A stretch of 64,000 nt of DNA, taken from positions 297,567,293-297,631,292 of the forward strand of contig NC_085140.1 in assembly GCF_024139115.2 (NCBI RefSeq), given 5' to 3'. Positions 22,592 through 34,067 of the stretch are shown here, one piece after another (position 1 is the stretch's first letter; every line of letters starts with the position of its first letter). Origin of the DNA: Armigeres subalbatus. Its lineage: Eukaryota > Arthropoda > Insecta > Diptera > Culicidae. The notes under the pieces were generated by a model. That model worked only from the letters and a program-made list of their open reading frames with translations. It did not search any database and was not told the DNA's origin. Position numbers and translations under genes: made by a program.

Positions 22592-23526
22592 TTGCGCAGG
22601 AACAATAAGCCGCCTTTAAAAACAACTATTACGAACGACATAGAAGATAATACGACTCGATACAATCGGCAACGACCTAGGCGACAAATAAAGGATCACG
22701 ATTGGAAGCTTGAAACATGGAACTGCAAGTCACTAGGCTTCGCAGGTTGCGACAGGATACTCTACGATGAATTACATCCCCGCAACTTCGATGTCGTAGC
22801 GCTGCAGGAAATCTGCTGGACAGGACAGGAAGTGTGGAAAAGCGGGCATCGAGCGGCTACCTTCTACCAAAGCTGTGGCACCACCAACGAGCTGGGAACC
22901 GGCTTCATAGTGCTGGGAAAGATGCGCCAACGCGTGATTGGGTGGCAGCCAATCAACGCAAGGATGTGCAAGCTGAGGATAAAAGGCCGTTCCTTCAACT
23001 ATAGCATCATCAACGTGCACTGCCCACACGAAGGGAGATCCGACGACGAGAAAGAAGCGTTATATGCACAGCTGGAGTAGACATACGATGGATGCCCACT
23101 GCGGGACGTCAAAATCGTCATCGGTGACATGAACGCTCAGGTAGGAAGGGAGGAAATGTATAGACCGGTCATCGGACCGGATAGTCTGCATACCGTATCG
23201 AACGCCAACGGCCAACGATGCATAAACTTTGCAGCCTCCCGTGGAATGGTAGTCCGAAGCACTTTCTTCCCCCGCAAGAATATCCACAGGCCACATGGAA
23301 ATCACCTAATCAAGTAACGGAAAACCAAATCGACCACGTTCTAATCGACGGTAAATTCTTCTCCGACATCACGAACGTACGCACTTACCGCAGTGCGAAT
23401 ATTGAATCCGACCACTACCTCGTTGCAGTATGCCTGCGCTCAAAACTCTCGACGGTGATCAACACGCGTCGGAGTCGTCCGCAGCGGCTAAACATTGGGC
23501 GGCTACAAGACGGTAGGCTAGCCTAA
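22592..23526 (+). pseudogene. RTE-like endonuclease domain (disrupted)
   Basis: Encodes the N-terminal apurinic/apyrimidinic-type endonuclease that nicks target DNA for target-primed reverse transcription. Visible motifs in order: TWNCKSLG (metal-binding Asn), ALQEICW (catalytic Glu), NVHCPHEG, VIGDMNAQVG (Asp/Asn pair), ENQIDHVLIDG and SDHYLVAV (terminal Asp-His). The frame is broken three ways: a TAG at 23078-23080, a one-base loss near 23290 that moves the reading frame, and a TAA at 23524-23526. Copy 2 has CAG and CAA at the two stop positions and the extra base at the frameshift, so these are losses in this copy. The element cannot make a full enzyme. Confidence 0.9.
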
Positions 23527-23547
23527 GACTACGCGCAGCAGCTGGAA

Positions 23548-25607
23548 GTGGCACTCCCAACGGAAGAGCAGCTAGGCGCAGCATCTCTTGAAGATGGCTG
23601 GAGAGATATTCGATCCGCCATTGGAAGCACCGCAACCGCTGCACTAGGCACGGTGGCTCCGGATCAGAGAAACGACTGGTATGACGGCGAAAGTAAGCAG
23701 TTAGTTGAGGAGAAGAATGCAGCATGGGCGAGATTGCTGCAGCACCGCACGAGGGCGAACGAGGCACGATACAAACGGGCGCGGAACAGACAAAACTCGA
23801 TTTTCCGGAGGAAAAAGCGCCAGCAGGAAGATCGAAACCGTGAAGAGACGGAGGAACTGTACCGCGCTAATAACGCACGAAAGTTCTATGAGAAGTTGAA
23901 CCGTTCACGTAAGGGCCACGTGCCACAGCCCGACATATGTAAGGACATAAACGGGAACCTTCTTACAAACGAGCGTGAGGTGATCCAAAGATGGCGGCAG
24001 CACTACGAAGAGCACCTGAATGGCGATATGGCAGACAACGGTGGCGGAATGGTAATGAACCTAGGAGCACGCGCGCAGGACAAGCGACTTCCGGCTCCGA
24101 ATCTCCAGGAAATCCAGGAAGAGATCGGTCGGCTGAAAAACAACAAAGCCCCTGAAGTGGACCAACTACCAGGAGAGCTGTTTAAACACGGTGGTGAGGC
24201 ACTGGCTAGAGCGCTGCACTGGGTGATTACCAAGGTTTGGGAGGATGAGGTTCTGCCGCAGGAGTGGATGGAAGGTGTTGTGTGTCCCATCTACAAAAAG
24301 GGCGATAAGCTGGACTGTAGCAACTACCGCGCAATCACATTGGTGAACGCCGCCTACAAGGTTATCTCCCAAATTGTATGCCGTCGACTAGCACCAATTG
24401 CAAGGGAGTTCGTGGGGCAGTACCAGGCGGGTTTTATGGGCGAACGCTCCACCACGGACCAGGTGTTCGCCATTCGCCAAGTACTGCAGAAGTGCCGCGA
24501 ATACAACGTGCCCACGCATCATCTATGCATCGACTTCAAAGCCGCATATGATACAATCGATCGGGACCAGCTATGGCAGCTTATGCACGAAAACGGATTT
24601 CCGGATAAACTGATACGGTTGATCAAGGCGACGATGGATCGGGTGATGTGCGTAGTTCGAGTTTCAGGGGCATTCTCGAGTCCCTTCGAAACGCGTAGAG
24701 GGTTACGGCAAGGTGATGGTCTTTCGTGTCTGCTATTCAACATCGCTTTGGAGGGAGTAATACGAAGAGCAGGGATTGACACGAGTGGTACGATTTTCAC
24801 GAAGTCCGTCCAGTTATTTGGTTTCGCCGACGACATTGATATCATGGCACGTGACTTTGAGAGGATGGAGGAAGCCTGCATCTGACTGAAAAGCGAAGCT
24901 AAACGGATTGGACTAGTCATCAACACGTCGAAGACGAAGTACATGATAGGAAGAGGCTCAAGAGAGGTCAATGTAAGCCACCCACCACGAGTTTCTATCG
25001 GTGGTGACGAAATCGAGGTGGTTGAAAAATTCGTGTACTTGGGCTCACTGGTGACCGCCGATAACGATACCAGCAGAGAAATCGTACGTACTTTGGACTC
25101 CGCAAGACGCTCCGATCGAATAGAGTTCGCCGCCGTACCAAACTGACTATCTACAAAACGCTTATAAGGCCGGTAGTTCTCTACGGACACGAGACCTGGA
25201 CGATGCTCGTGGAGGACCAACGCGCACTGGGAGTTTTTGAAAGGAAAGTGTTGCGTACCATCTATGGTGGGGTGCAGATGGCGGACGGTACGTGAAGGAG
25301 GCGAATGAACCACGAGTTGCATCAGCTGTTGGGAGAACCATCAATCGTTCACACCGCGAAAATCTGAAGACTGCGGTGGGCCGGACTCGTAGCCAGAATG
25401 TCGGACAGTAATCCGGTGAAAATGGTTCTCGACAATGATCCGACGGACACAAGAAGGCGAGGTGCACAGCGGGCAAGGTGGATCGATCAGGTGGAGGACA
25501 ATTTGCGGACCCTCCGCAGACTGCGTGGTTGGCGAAGTGCAGCCATGGACCGAGCTGAATGGAGAAGACTTTTATGTGCAGCACAGGCCGCTCCGGCCTT
25601 AGTCTGA
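23548..25607 (+). pseudogene. RTE-like reverse transcriptase (disrupted)
   Basis: The longest open part runs to 24885 (445 codons). Reverse transcriptase motifs appear in order: NYRAITLVNAAYKV, QAGFMGERSTTDQVF, motif A CIDFKAAYD (about residue 328), motif B GLRQGDGLSC, and catalytic motif C FADDIDIM (about residue 425). A TGA at 24883-24885 (CGA by comparison with relatives) stops it; beyond the stop the frame continues with motif D GLVINTSKTKYM and motif E FVYLGSLVTAD to about 25146. A deletion near 25087 relative to copy 2 then shifts the frame. The 3' coding end contains the conserved GGAQRARW and LRRLRGW region near 25450-25560. Retrotransposition function is lost. The long antisense frame 24519-25322 is a shadow. 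Confidence 0.9.
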
Positions 25608-25628
25608 TAATAAATAAATAAACTTCAA

Positions 25629-26604
25629 TTTGCTCTTAAAAGTTCCAGTAATTGGTTTTGAAGGGCCATATATTGGTAGGCCAATTCATAAAATTCATCA
25701 TAGACTGTACTGAGATTTTGTAGACTGTACTGAGATTTTCATTTTCATTGACAGGCGTCACGCGGTATTTACATTCTATCTTGCTTTTGAAGAAAACAAA
25801 GAATGCCGCTAAATTTTCACGGATTTTTGTTTCATGAAAGCGCATCAAACTATTGTAAACAAGCTGTTTCTTCTTCAATAATGTTACTTCTAACTCGAAA
25901 ACCAGGAATAATATCGTAATCTTTTTATCGACTAGACTTTAGACTTCAAAACGACGCAACATTCCCATCGTAGCTTGTAATGTGACAGGTGACCGGGAAC
26001 CCGCTACATTTTCATTTGGTCTCTTGAAAATGAAAATGCAACTGTTTTCGCTTTCACATGACGATCACGAAAACTACCAGTACTGTGTTAGAAGTTTTAT
26101 TAAAAGCTATCCATTATCGAACTCTGAGTCATTTGTTACCAATATGGTGACCCATATTAATGGACCTGTGTGGCCACCGCAGATCTTCCGGAAGATTCTG
26201 AACACCCGTAAAAATGGTCAATCAGGGAAAAACGTCATATGGGCTGTCCATATACTACGTGCACAGATTTTGGTCAGTTTCAGATACCCCCTCCCCCAGC
26301 GTGGACAACCACTCATATAAATTTTAAATAAAATGTATGGATCATGGCAATTTTCCATAAAAAAAAAGTTGTGGATTAATGGAACTGATCATAGAAAAAA
26401 ATATATATAATATTTTAAAAAATTATAATATTTTTATTTTAGGACATTATTTGATTCCTTGAGTCGATTTAGAGTCATAGAACATCGACTTATGGAAGTT
26501 TGACTGTATCGATTATCGTACTCTGAGTCACTAAGGTCCATGAGAACATTTCACGAGAATTATTTTTTGGTCAGAGTACAAGAAATTTTGAAAAAAAAAA
26601 CCTA
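25629..26604. other. Spacer with small repeats
   Basis: A 19-20 bp direct duplication (TAGACTGTACTGAGATTTT) occurs at 25700-25739. Around 26150-26330 there are short blocks typical of dispersed mosquito repeats (GGCCACCGCAGATCTTCCGG and a C-rich tract), but no element can be delimited. No gene seen. Confidence 0.4.
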
Positions 26605-26945
26605 GACTAATCCACCTAGCGGCGATGATGCCATCATAAAATGAATTGGAAAATGTCATTAGAAAGGTAAAAAAAAACACTTTAAGTGAAGAGATCGCAT
26701 GTGTTCTATCATTTTGCTTGTTTTTGCATTAAATAATATGCATTTCCACCATTATTGAAAAACAAATTTTTTTCTCGATTTTGAGTTTTTTTTTTCAATT
26801 CCAAAATTCAATGTCCGATAGGTGAAATTTTCAATAGCAAACAATAGGACCATAATCCCTGTCGAAGGCAACTTGTTGCGAATAAATCGGGTAATGCTAA
26901 GTTCCTAAAAGTGCACGGAGAAAAAAAAGTGTCCACACAGGTAGA
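26605..26945 (-). mobile_element. Dispersed repeat, minus-strand copy of the 29.7-30.8 kb family
   Basis: Read on the minus strand it matches the distal half of the element at 29690-30839: GTGCACTTT, ATTACCCGATTTATTCGCAA, CAAGTTGCCTTCGAC, CCTATTGTTTGCTATTGAAA, and the terminal block ATCATCGCCGCTAGGTGGAT. It is decayed and lacks the other terminus. Confidence 0.6.
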
Positions 26946-27844
26946 TGACAAATGGGGCACGACAATTATTTCTCGCTTAGATACAATAACAAAAAGTTTT
27001 AAGGGAAATTTCCACTGTTTTAGGATGAATACCATGAAATGACTACCTCCGGTGGCTTATTAGGTATAAGGAAGGAGTCACAACAATTATTTGTCTTGTC
27101 TTGTCTTGTTCAGAGAATGATTATCAAACGAATTGCCGTCTTGGGTTTCATGAATTAACCTGTTCACAGATGTTCTGGAAAACCTCCGGTAGCCACTCAG
27201 GTTGATCAAAATGGGTCACGTTAATCATTTTTTACTCAGCACCATCGCCGTTAGGTGGATTCTACTGTTTTTTATCAAACTTTGTTTATTAAGGTTTGGG
27301 CGTTTGCTTAAAACTTTACGGAGAAAAATAAAAATAAAAATTAAATTATTTATTGATCTTACGAAGCTCTTTCACGACGGAGGACGCTCAGTGGATCCAG
27401 ATTGCTAATGTCGCTCCGAATCGCGTGACCAACATCTAGTTTTCCGCGGCCTGGCAGCCAGAGTAGGTAGCTAAGTATCAAACTAATGTGGTTGACAAAA
27501 TAACATGACAAAACATGTGGTTGACAAAAACTCTACAATATGACACACAATGAACGGTGATATTTAAAATATCGAAGCCACTATTGGGGGAGAAAACATG
27601 CTGAATGCTAACAGAAAAATCAAGGAACAAGTAACAAAAACTTAGTTTTGAGAAAAATGGGTTAAAACATTTTTAATACAAATAAACATTTTCAATAAAA
27701 ATAAACATTTTTTTCATCGGAAGCGTTTCCCGGTGAAAACAAATCATATCTCTTCTGTGCGCGTGCAAGAGAAAGGTGGTTAAACGCCAGCAAGCTCTAT
27801 AGACAATATCATGATCTCCAAAAACAGAAATAGACACATTAAAT
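26946..27844. other. AT-rich spacer, nothing convincing
   Basis: A block at 27228-27252 (CACCATCGCCGTTAGGTGGATT) is an isolated terminus of the 29690-30839 family. A fragment of it also recurs near 54412. The rest has no recognisable feature. Confidence 0.4.
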
Positions 27845-27945
27845 GTAACATTTTTTTCATGAATTAATTTGAATAGCGCAATCAACAGAACAACATGAAA
27901 GCTATTGATTGCAGTACTCAAATTAAATCATGAAAAAAATGTTAC
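27845..27945. repeat. 101-bp palindrome
   Basis: Arms of about 41 bp (27845-27885 and 27905-27945) are inverse copies with few mismatches, sharing GTAACATTTTTTTCATGA and GCAATCAA, around a loop of about 20 bp. It would form a stable hairpin in RNA or single-stranded DNA. No flanking duplication is evident. Confidence 0.7.
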
Positions 27946-27974
27946 TTAGGTCCTTTTGAAAAGTTAAGCGAGAT

Positions 27975-28780
27975 TTGCTCGGTATAAAGATAAGTAAGGA
28001 GATAGCCAACTCTATGAATAAAAGCATCTGCGCTTCTTCCCGGTAAAGGGAGTAGATAAGGACTTCTTTGAGAAAAAAAAATCGTCTGCTTGGTGTAAGG
28101 CGAAGGGAGGAGCTAATGGCTTTTTTGAATAAACACGTTTGCTCGGTACAAGGTGAAAAGGAAACAAAATGGATTTAACAAGGCAAGAAGTCACCGAAAG
28201 TAAAGCCGCGGAATGCAATTTGGTGGAATTCAGTTAGAATAATTATCATTGAAATATTTACTGATTTCTTCTTAATTACATGCAATCCGGTATACATTCT
28301 TTTGGATTGTGATTTAAAGCCATGAAAGAAGGTAATGCTTTCCTTGAATGACCGCATCCGGTCGCGGTCGGTATAAGGTAAAGTGAGGAAAGAATGCCTT
28401 TTTGAGATCCCCGTCTTCCCGGTATAAGATGAAGGGAAGGGTATCGCTTTCTTTAAATGAATGCGTCTGCCCGGTATAAAGCGAAAGGAGTTGACAATGC
28501 ATTTTTTCGAAGAATGCTGCTGCCCGGGACAAGGAGAAAGGAGAGGAAACGCCTTCTTTAAATAGATACGTTTGCCTGGTATAACACGGAAGGAGTTGAT
28601 AATGTCTACTTTAAAAGATCGCGTCTACCCGGTATAAGGCGAAGGAAAGAGTAATGCCTTCTTTCAATGGATGCGTCTGCAAGGTATACGGTGAAAGAAG
28701 TTGATAATGCCTTCTTTAAAAAACGCGTCTAACCGGGACAAGGCGAAGGGAGGGGTAACGCCTTCTATAATAATAAAGAA
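27975..28780 (+). repeat. Minisatellite, about 52-bp unit with alternating subtypes
   Basis: Units begin with CCGGTATAAGGCGAAGG or variants, followed by AATGCCTTCTTTAAA and GCGTCTG. Unit starts lie at about 28414, 28467, 28520, 28572, 28627, 28679 and 28731 (period 52-54). Four more degenerate units precede (27981-28195), and a non-repeat interruption of about 170 bp lies at 28195-28360. From 28414 onward two subtypes alternate: one with a G-rich centre (AGGGTA, GGAAAC, GAGTAATG, GGGTAACG) and one with AGTTGA(C/T)AATG. The frames in this region are repeat artefacts. Confidence 0.85.
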
Positions 28781-28823
28781 TATATAGAGATAATAAATTT
28801 CAAAAATTGCTTCTACATATTCT

Positions 28824-29070
28824 GGGAGGCCTTCCATATCCGTGCGGGAAGATGCGTGACTACCTGTGGCTACCAAGCAAGACTATGCTGAAGATGGCTG
28901 GGTTAAGCTGGTCTAGGCAATTCATCGATTAGAAATTGACTCGACTTTTTTGGGCATAAAATTTTCAACATGTTATACGAATGCAAAAAAAATGGTTACT
29001 TGGCTGAGAAACCTCGTAGGAAATAATTGTAGAAGTGCTGAATGAACACTAAGTTATTATTATTAATATT
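28824..29070 (+). mobile_element. Feilai-like SINE, decayed
   Basis: tRNA-like head (CCGTGCGGGAAGATGCG, GCTACCAAGCAAGAC, a damaged box B GGCTGGGTTAAG), body blocks (AATTGACTCGACTT, GGGCATA, GGTTACTTGGCTGAGAAACC, AAGTGCTGAATGAACACTAA) and a short TTATTATTA triplet tail. It is complete in layout but more diverged than the 10.9 kb copy. Confidence 0.75.
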
Positions 29071-29193
29071 CCGTACATTCCGCCAAAAGTCATTTAGCGA
29101 AAAGGTACAATCCACCAAATGTTATTCCGCGAATTGTTCACCCATGAAAATGAATTCCGAGTAATGGTTTTCGGCGAAATGTTATACTATCCA

Positions 29194-29600
29194 GGGATGA
29201 GCTCAGTGGTCTACCGCTTCTGCCTTATAAGCAGGAGGTCGTGGGCTCAATTCCAGGCTCGTCCCTTTCCTACTTTGTATTTCTAATAAAGTTTCACGTT
29301 CTACCAAAACGTTTCCTACTGCTATAATCTCCCACACTAACAATTCCAAAATCTCCCGTGACACTTATGAGAGGTCGTAGAGTTCTCTGCATCTTTCTTA
29401 AGTAGGTGTCCAACTAACCATCCTTCCCCTTCCTCAGCATTCGCAAGACCGTGGCCAGGACAGATCTCGATTATTGGAGAGTGCATTCCATCCATATCTA
29501 TGGTAACAGATAAAAGTGATGCTACTCTCATACAATAGTCCAGGCTTGTACCACCTACGAATTTGTGAGAATTGCTGAATGCTAATAATGCTAATGCTAA
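29194..29600 (+). mobile_element. tRNA-Ile(UAU)-like SINE
   Basis: The head 29194-29264 resembles a tRNA: GAGCTCAGTGG (box A), an anticodon arm with loop CTTATAA, and GTGGGCTCAATTCCAGG (box B). The T-arm and D-arm do not pair properly, so it is not a working tRNA. An unrelated body follows and ends in a short TGCTAA tandem at about 29580-29600. Related heads on the minus strand lie at 37246-37307 and 34425-34488, defining a family distinct from the Feilai-like copies. An insect SINE of this type (gecko) is known in Aedes, but I cannot confirm identity. Confidence 0.55.
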
Positions 29601-29689
29601 GGGGTCGTACACACATTACGTAAGCATTTTTTCTGGGTTTTTTGACCCCCCTCCCCCCTTGTAAGATTTTTTTCATACAAATGATTTTT

Positions 29690-30839
29690 GCCTTTCTCGT
29701 ATACTAAGTATACGTAAAGGCTATACGTTCGCTCCAAAAACAAACATTTTATAGAAGGCTCGGAGACCCATAGTGTTATATACCAATCAACTCAGCTCGA
29801 CGAATTGAGGTGATGTATGTGTGTTTGTTTTTTTTTTGTCTTCCTAAGCAATGGAGGGGGAATCTGCTCAACAGACATCCTGGGTTGACCAGGAAGTACG
29901 GGGTTAGGGATCACCGAGGGAGGCAGGACTACATCCCCGACCCGCTAAACCGTTTCCATTGCCGCCAAGCCCATAGTCCCTTCGGTACAACCAGAAAATA
30001 ATGCTTCAAAGGGGGGCCAGTGCACAACGCACCCTCGAGGTTAGCTGCGTGTCCTTGCAGCATCGAACATCGTGACTCGCTTTTTTAGAAGAACACCATG
30101 GTATCGTGCCAACACGTTGCCGGCTTTCCAGGTGGCCTTACCACGCCCTATGTCCTCGGAAGGTGGGAAGGGTCGACTTCGCGCCTGCTTCCCTCCGCAC
30201 GACTGGTATCAAGAATGATGATGCCGCGTGCACCCCAAATTGACCTTTCTGCGATAGGGCCTATTCGCCAGCACACAGAGGGACTTGCCGGCGCGGTGCC
30301 TACACCTGCCCCAGCCTTGACGAGGACCCCTTTCCGTCCTCGGGCTCGGAACCCGCCCGGTTGACCGACGCCGCGAAAGCGACGATACCATGTTGTTCTT
30401 CACGCGGCCACTTGTTCGATAAATGTCTGGCGATGTCTGTGTGTGTGTGTGCGTGTGTGTGTATGTGTGTGTGTGCGCACCAAAAGAGCAAAAAGCTTAG
30501 CTCACTTTTTTTGCACTTACCCTCAACCAATTTATTCACAACAGGTTGCATTCGACGCAGTATACTGCCCCATTGTTTCCTATTGGAAATTGGACGGATC
30601 GGACAATGGGCTTGGTGTTTATGGCCAAAATACTTTTTCTCATAAAAAAGCGCGTAAAAAAGTCTAGCCCACTTTTAATGCACTAACCCTCAACCGATTT
30701 CCTCGCAATGCAACGCAGAATCTTGTCTCATTATTTCCTATTGAAAATTGGCCGGATCGAACTATGGGTTCAGAAGTAATGCCCAAAATACTATTTTTTA
30801 CCGCACGAGAAAGGCATCATCACCGCTAGGTGGATTAAT
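29690..30839 (+). mobile_element. Dispersed repeat with GCCTTTCTCGT termini, interrupted by a LINE
   Basis: Starts GCCTTTCTCGT and carries the inverse ACGAGAAAGGC at 30806-30816, followed by the conserved ATCACCGCTAGGTGGATTAA end. Internal blocks (a TG-rich tract, CTTACCCTCAACC, ACAGGTTGCATTCGACGC) are shared with 21690-21920 and 26605-26945. A second partial block set occurs at 30655-30790. The left part stops at 29811 where the LINE begins and resumes at 30432. Confidence 0.6.
29825..30431 (-). mobile_element. LINE 3' untranslated region with poly(A), 13-bp duplication
   Basis: A G+C-rich block read on the minus strand ends in a poly(A) run (T-run at 29828-29838 on the plus strand). GATGTATGTGTGT (29812-29824) and GATGTCTGTGTGT (30432-30444) flank it as a target duplication with one mismatch. 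Short shared blocks (AATCTG...AACAGACA, GACCCRCTAA) link its 3' end to that of the R1-like LINE at 53.4 kb. No conserved domain is present in the short frames. Confidence 0.55.
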
Positions 30840-30959
30840 CTGGGTTTTTATTTATATGGTGCGTAAGAAAATGACGAACCCCCCCTCCCCCCATAAGTGC
30901 TTACATAATGTGTGTACGGCCCCTACTATTATACAATCCATAAAAGTTTAATCGTGGTA

Positions 30960-31150
30960 TCCTATCCCGAGAATACCTCTGCATCTCCACAATAACCACG
31001 AAGAGGAAGTTGTGTTTTTTGGTGGGGTTATCATTAACATAGATCAGGATTTACCATGGAAAGTGATGTGCACTATGCAACTTCTTTACAATTGTATTAG
31101 CATTTGCTTATCTTGTTCAATCTTGTCCATCGCAAGGATAAACAATACTT
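30960..31150 (+). repeat. Dispersed repeat shared with 60357-60540
   Basis: The two stretches share ACCTCTGCATCTCCACAAT, GGAAGTTGTGTT, TAACATAGATC, CATGGAAAGTGATGTG and TATGCAACTTCT in the same order and spacing. In the other copy this lies inside a retroelement bounded by a 23-bp duplication, so this is probably a fragment of the same family. Confidence 0.6.
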
Positions 31151-34060
31151 GTATAAGAATCTAGCATTTTCGCATATGTCTAGTTCTGATATCAGTTTTT
31201 GTAGGTTCTTATACAGATTTGTTAGAAAAAAATAAATGTGTTAATATTGAAATCTAAATTTTTTTATCAATCAATTTTTTGGTTGCATTTAAATTATAAA
31301 ACATCCGCCCTTACTCTCTTCTTTTGTAGGTACCCAATGAGACCAGCGAAGGTACCCCGAGGGGTACCTCACGTTGTGAACGGCTGATCTAAGCAACCAG
31401 AATCTTCCCGAAATATCGTCAGAGACCCTTAGGTGGATCTTACTACCCCCATAGCAAAGTATCCAAACAGCGGTGGTTTTTAGAAAGTGCAGCATCGTCA
31501 AAGGAGGTCAATGGAGCATAATTCTCTTAACTACCGGATAATTTAAAAATTAGTCAAGTTTTACTGTTTTTTCTGTGACTTCATTTGAGGATATGGAGTA
31601 CAATTTTATCACTATTCTACTCAAAATGATTAAACATCTGATTTATCATTCACTTTAACTTGCAAAGCACGCATAACTTACCAAAGTCCATCCAGATTTG
31701 TGTAACTACTTACCTTATGCTTTCTATGACAACTATGGATGTACATATATGATATCGTTTGTAACAACGGATATCACACAATCCCTATTCCCCATCTCTT
31801 TCTTTTTTCATATAACTATAGGATCGGGCCCAACACCGTTTTTTACTCACACGCAAAGGCTGGAAATCCTAAGCCCCATCAATTATGATTTCTAAAAATA
31901 GTAAAAGTTTAGGAAAATGAATACAGAACAAGGCTGTCATCATAATCTTTTAAACATGTTTTAACACCACTACCAGCATCCTTTCGGATAATTAAAACCA
32001 TTTGAACACCAGTTGTTGATAGTTTTTAGTTTTCACTATATAACTGTATTGATTTACCCTCCATCAAACCCCATATGAACTTCCTGTGTAGCCATTTTCT
32101 TTTATTCGTTTATTCGGACTAGTTAGCTCCGTATGTTTTCTCATTGACGAAGTATGTTTTGCGGTATATTAATGGATACTTTTAGTACTTACTCGTTCTG
32201 TTCTCCTTCCTACTCATCAATATCTTTACACTTTATACACATTTACAAAAGGGCAGCTGTTAACTAAATTAAGTCAAATAGTTCAGTAGTTATACAGATA
32301 AGATCCATTTGATGAAACATTGGCGAAATCGGAAGGCCCATGTATGGAGGAACAACGGTCGGAGGCAATTTAGCATTAGGCTTAACTGCGGCAAGTTCGT
32401 ATGTTCGATAAGGACTGGGATTTGAAATTGGATAGGAAAAAAATGGAACGGGAATACGATGCTGGCGACGAAACGATTTCGACAGATTTATAACCAGATT
32501 TGCAGAGCAATGCGATAAGGTAAGGGACTACATCAATCTCAATCATGCGTATTCAATTTGTGGCACCTCGGGGAGTTCATCAGTGCTTTGGTACAATAAG
32601 TGACGCATGAAGACATGATTTATGATGATATGTTCATTGGCGCTTCAACCTACGTGACTTTTGTCTTTTTTCCTCGGTCCAGGCACACATATATGTACAT
32701 GAATGTAAGAGGTGTCATCATTCGATTTACTCGTTTACTATGTGATATTTCTATTTTTGCAAAAAAATAATTTGTTCGAGGAATTCCTTGCATGGTCAGT
32801 TTGAGTATCCTCAAGAACGTGTAAGATCAATTTTCGATCAACAGTTGGATTTGAAAAATTCAAACAAACTACTAGTGATAAAACAAAAATCAATATCGTA
32901 AATGTTAGCACAAAAAAATCTTTCTAAAAATTATGAAACAATTGAATATGTTGGACCAGTTGCATTAATTGGTAGTCGATTGAGATTGACACCCGACGTA
33001 CTTGAGGACAAGAACTTTCCAGTAGCTTCAGTTTTCTCTTTCCGACCTAGTCAAGGAAGCACGATTCGGCAACTTACCATACATCCATGTCAGATGGAGT
33101 ACGAACTCCCGAAGACTTGTATAAAGCTAGTAGTTATATATATTATAAAACTGTGATTTTCCAAAACGGCCAATTATGGTGACAATGAATGGGGCTTGAG
33201 CAAAGAAGTTAACGTAAATTAACGATACCGTTTACGGCAACTTCCCCTAAATTCAACGTCAACGGGTTAGATTGAGTTTTCGAAGAATTCTCGTAGCTCG
33301 TGGACTTCTCGCTGAAATGAAAAACTTTCGGGGACATTGTCTTACTGCCAACAATGAGCATGGCGGTAAATATTAGGCTAGGAATATTGTGATAAGAGTT
33401 CAATTCGCAGTTCCTGATACGAATTTTAAAAACAGCCGACCATGAGTTTGCTGGGAGTTCTGCTATTTAGTGCGCTTAACAAATGTAATCAACAAACGTG
33501 CACGTAACAAACAAAATCACCGACGGTAAAGATTCTTATCCCGCTTATTCGGAAATCGGAAAATGATGCTCTTTAAATAGTATCCAGTGATTTTGAAATA
33601 AAAAAAAATCACTGGTTTGCGTGCTCAACTGTTACATTCCACACCCATCGACGAAATACATATACATCAGAACACTAAGGTATTCCAGGTTCTTCAAGCC
33701 ATCATGGAATGTAAATCATTCGATCGACCAAATCAATGAAGTCATTGCACTATATATGCTTTGTAGTTGAAAAGTTCATAGCATAAGCTGTCTTTGATCA
33801 TTATTACTAAAGTTCTATCAGAAGTACTTCAAAATCGTTACAATTGCGAAATAATTCCAGAGTGATTGGAATTATGATATCTAAAACATTTTGAATAACA
33901 TGGAACATCTAGCTTACATGAAAAGTGATGGTTCATGATGTGTAAGAAAATGGATCCCTTTGCATGTGTAATAACATCTGTAATCTGCGCACTCAATAAA
34001 ATACATATCGTTAGGAGAGACTGAGGATACTTTATTCCTTCTTTTTACTTCCGATGCATC
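31151..34060. other. AT-rich spacer, no gene supported
   Basis: Apart from a modest splice-acceptor-like pyrimidine run at 31302-31325, nothing stands out. Short frames (for example 32902-33156) lack motifs and codon bias. No repeat family recognised here recurs elsewhere in the window. Confidence 0.35.
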
Positions 34061-34067
34061 ACCCAAG

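Larger units (their letters stand above)
22408..25620 (+). mobile_element. RTE-like non-LTR retrotransposon, copy 1 (dead)
   Basis: A near full-length non-LTR element of about 3.2 kb: 5' untranslated region (22408-22590), apurinic-type endonuclease, reverse transcriptase, C-terminal region, and a short TAATAAATAAATAAA tail instead of a long poly(A), as is usual for the RTE clade. The 5' start is shorter than in copy 2, which begins with GGGCAGCAGGGACTATG. A possible 8-bp duplication AACTTCAA (22388-22395 and 25621-25628) flanks it, but the left copy is 12 bp from the homology boundary, so it is weak. The clade assignment rests on domain layout and tail type and is probable, not certain. Confidence 0.85.
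29601..30923. mobile_element. TIR element (GGGGYCGTACACAC) containing two nested insertions
   Basis: Left end GGGGTCGTACACACATTACG and right end GTGTGTACGGCCCC are inverse copies that extend through GTAAGCA/TGCTTAC and a C-rich tract on both sides. The original element would be only about 170 bp; the interior 29690-30839 is a second repeat that is itself interrupted. The target duplication is unclear. Confidence 0.55.

Noticed and set aside
24519..25322. 267-codon minus-strand ORF
   Set aside because: Antisense shadow of the reverse transcriptase on the plus strand, whose motifs are unambiguous.
29194..29264. Functional tRNA-Ile(UAU) gene
   Set aside because: The outer stem pairs, but the D and T arms contain mismatches, and a SINE-like body with a tandem tail follows.
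31326..31390. Terminal exon after TCTCTTCTTTTGTAG (plus strand)
   Set aside because: Only about 20 codons before a stop and no upstream donor found; the KpnI-site-like GGTACC repeats suggest a repeat.
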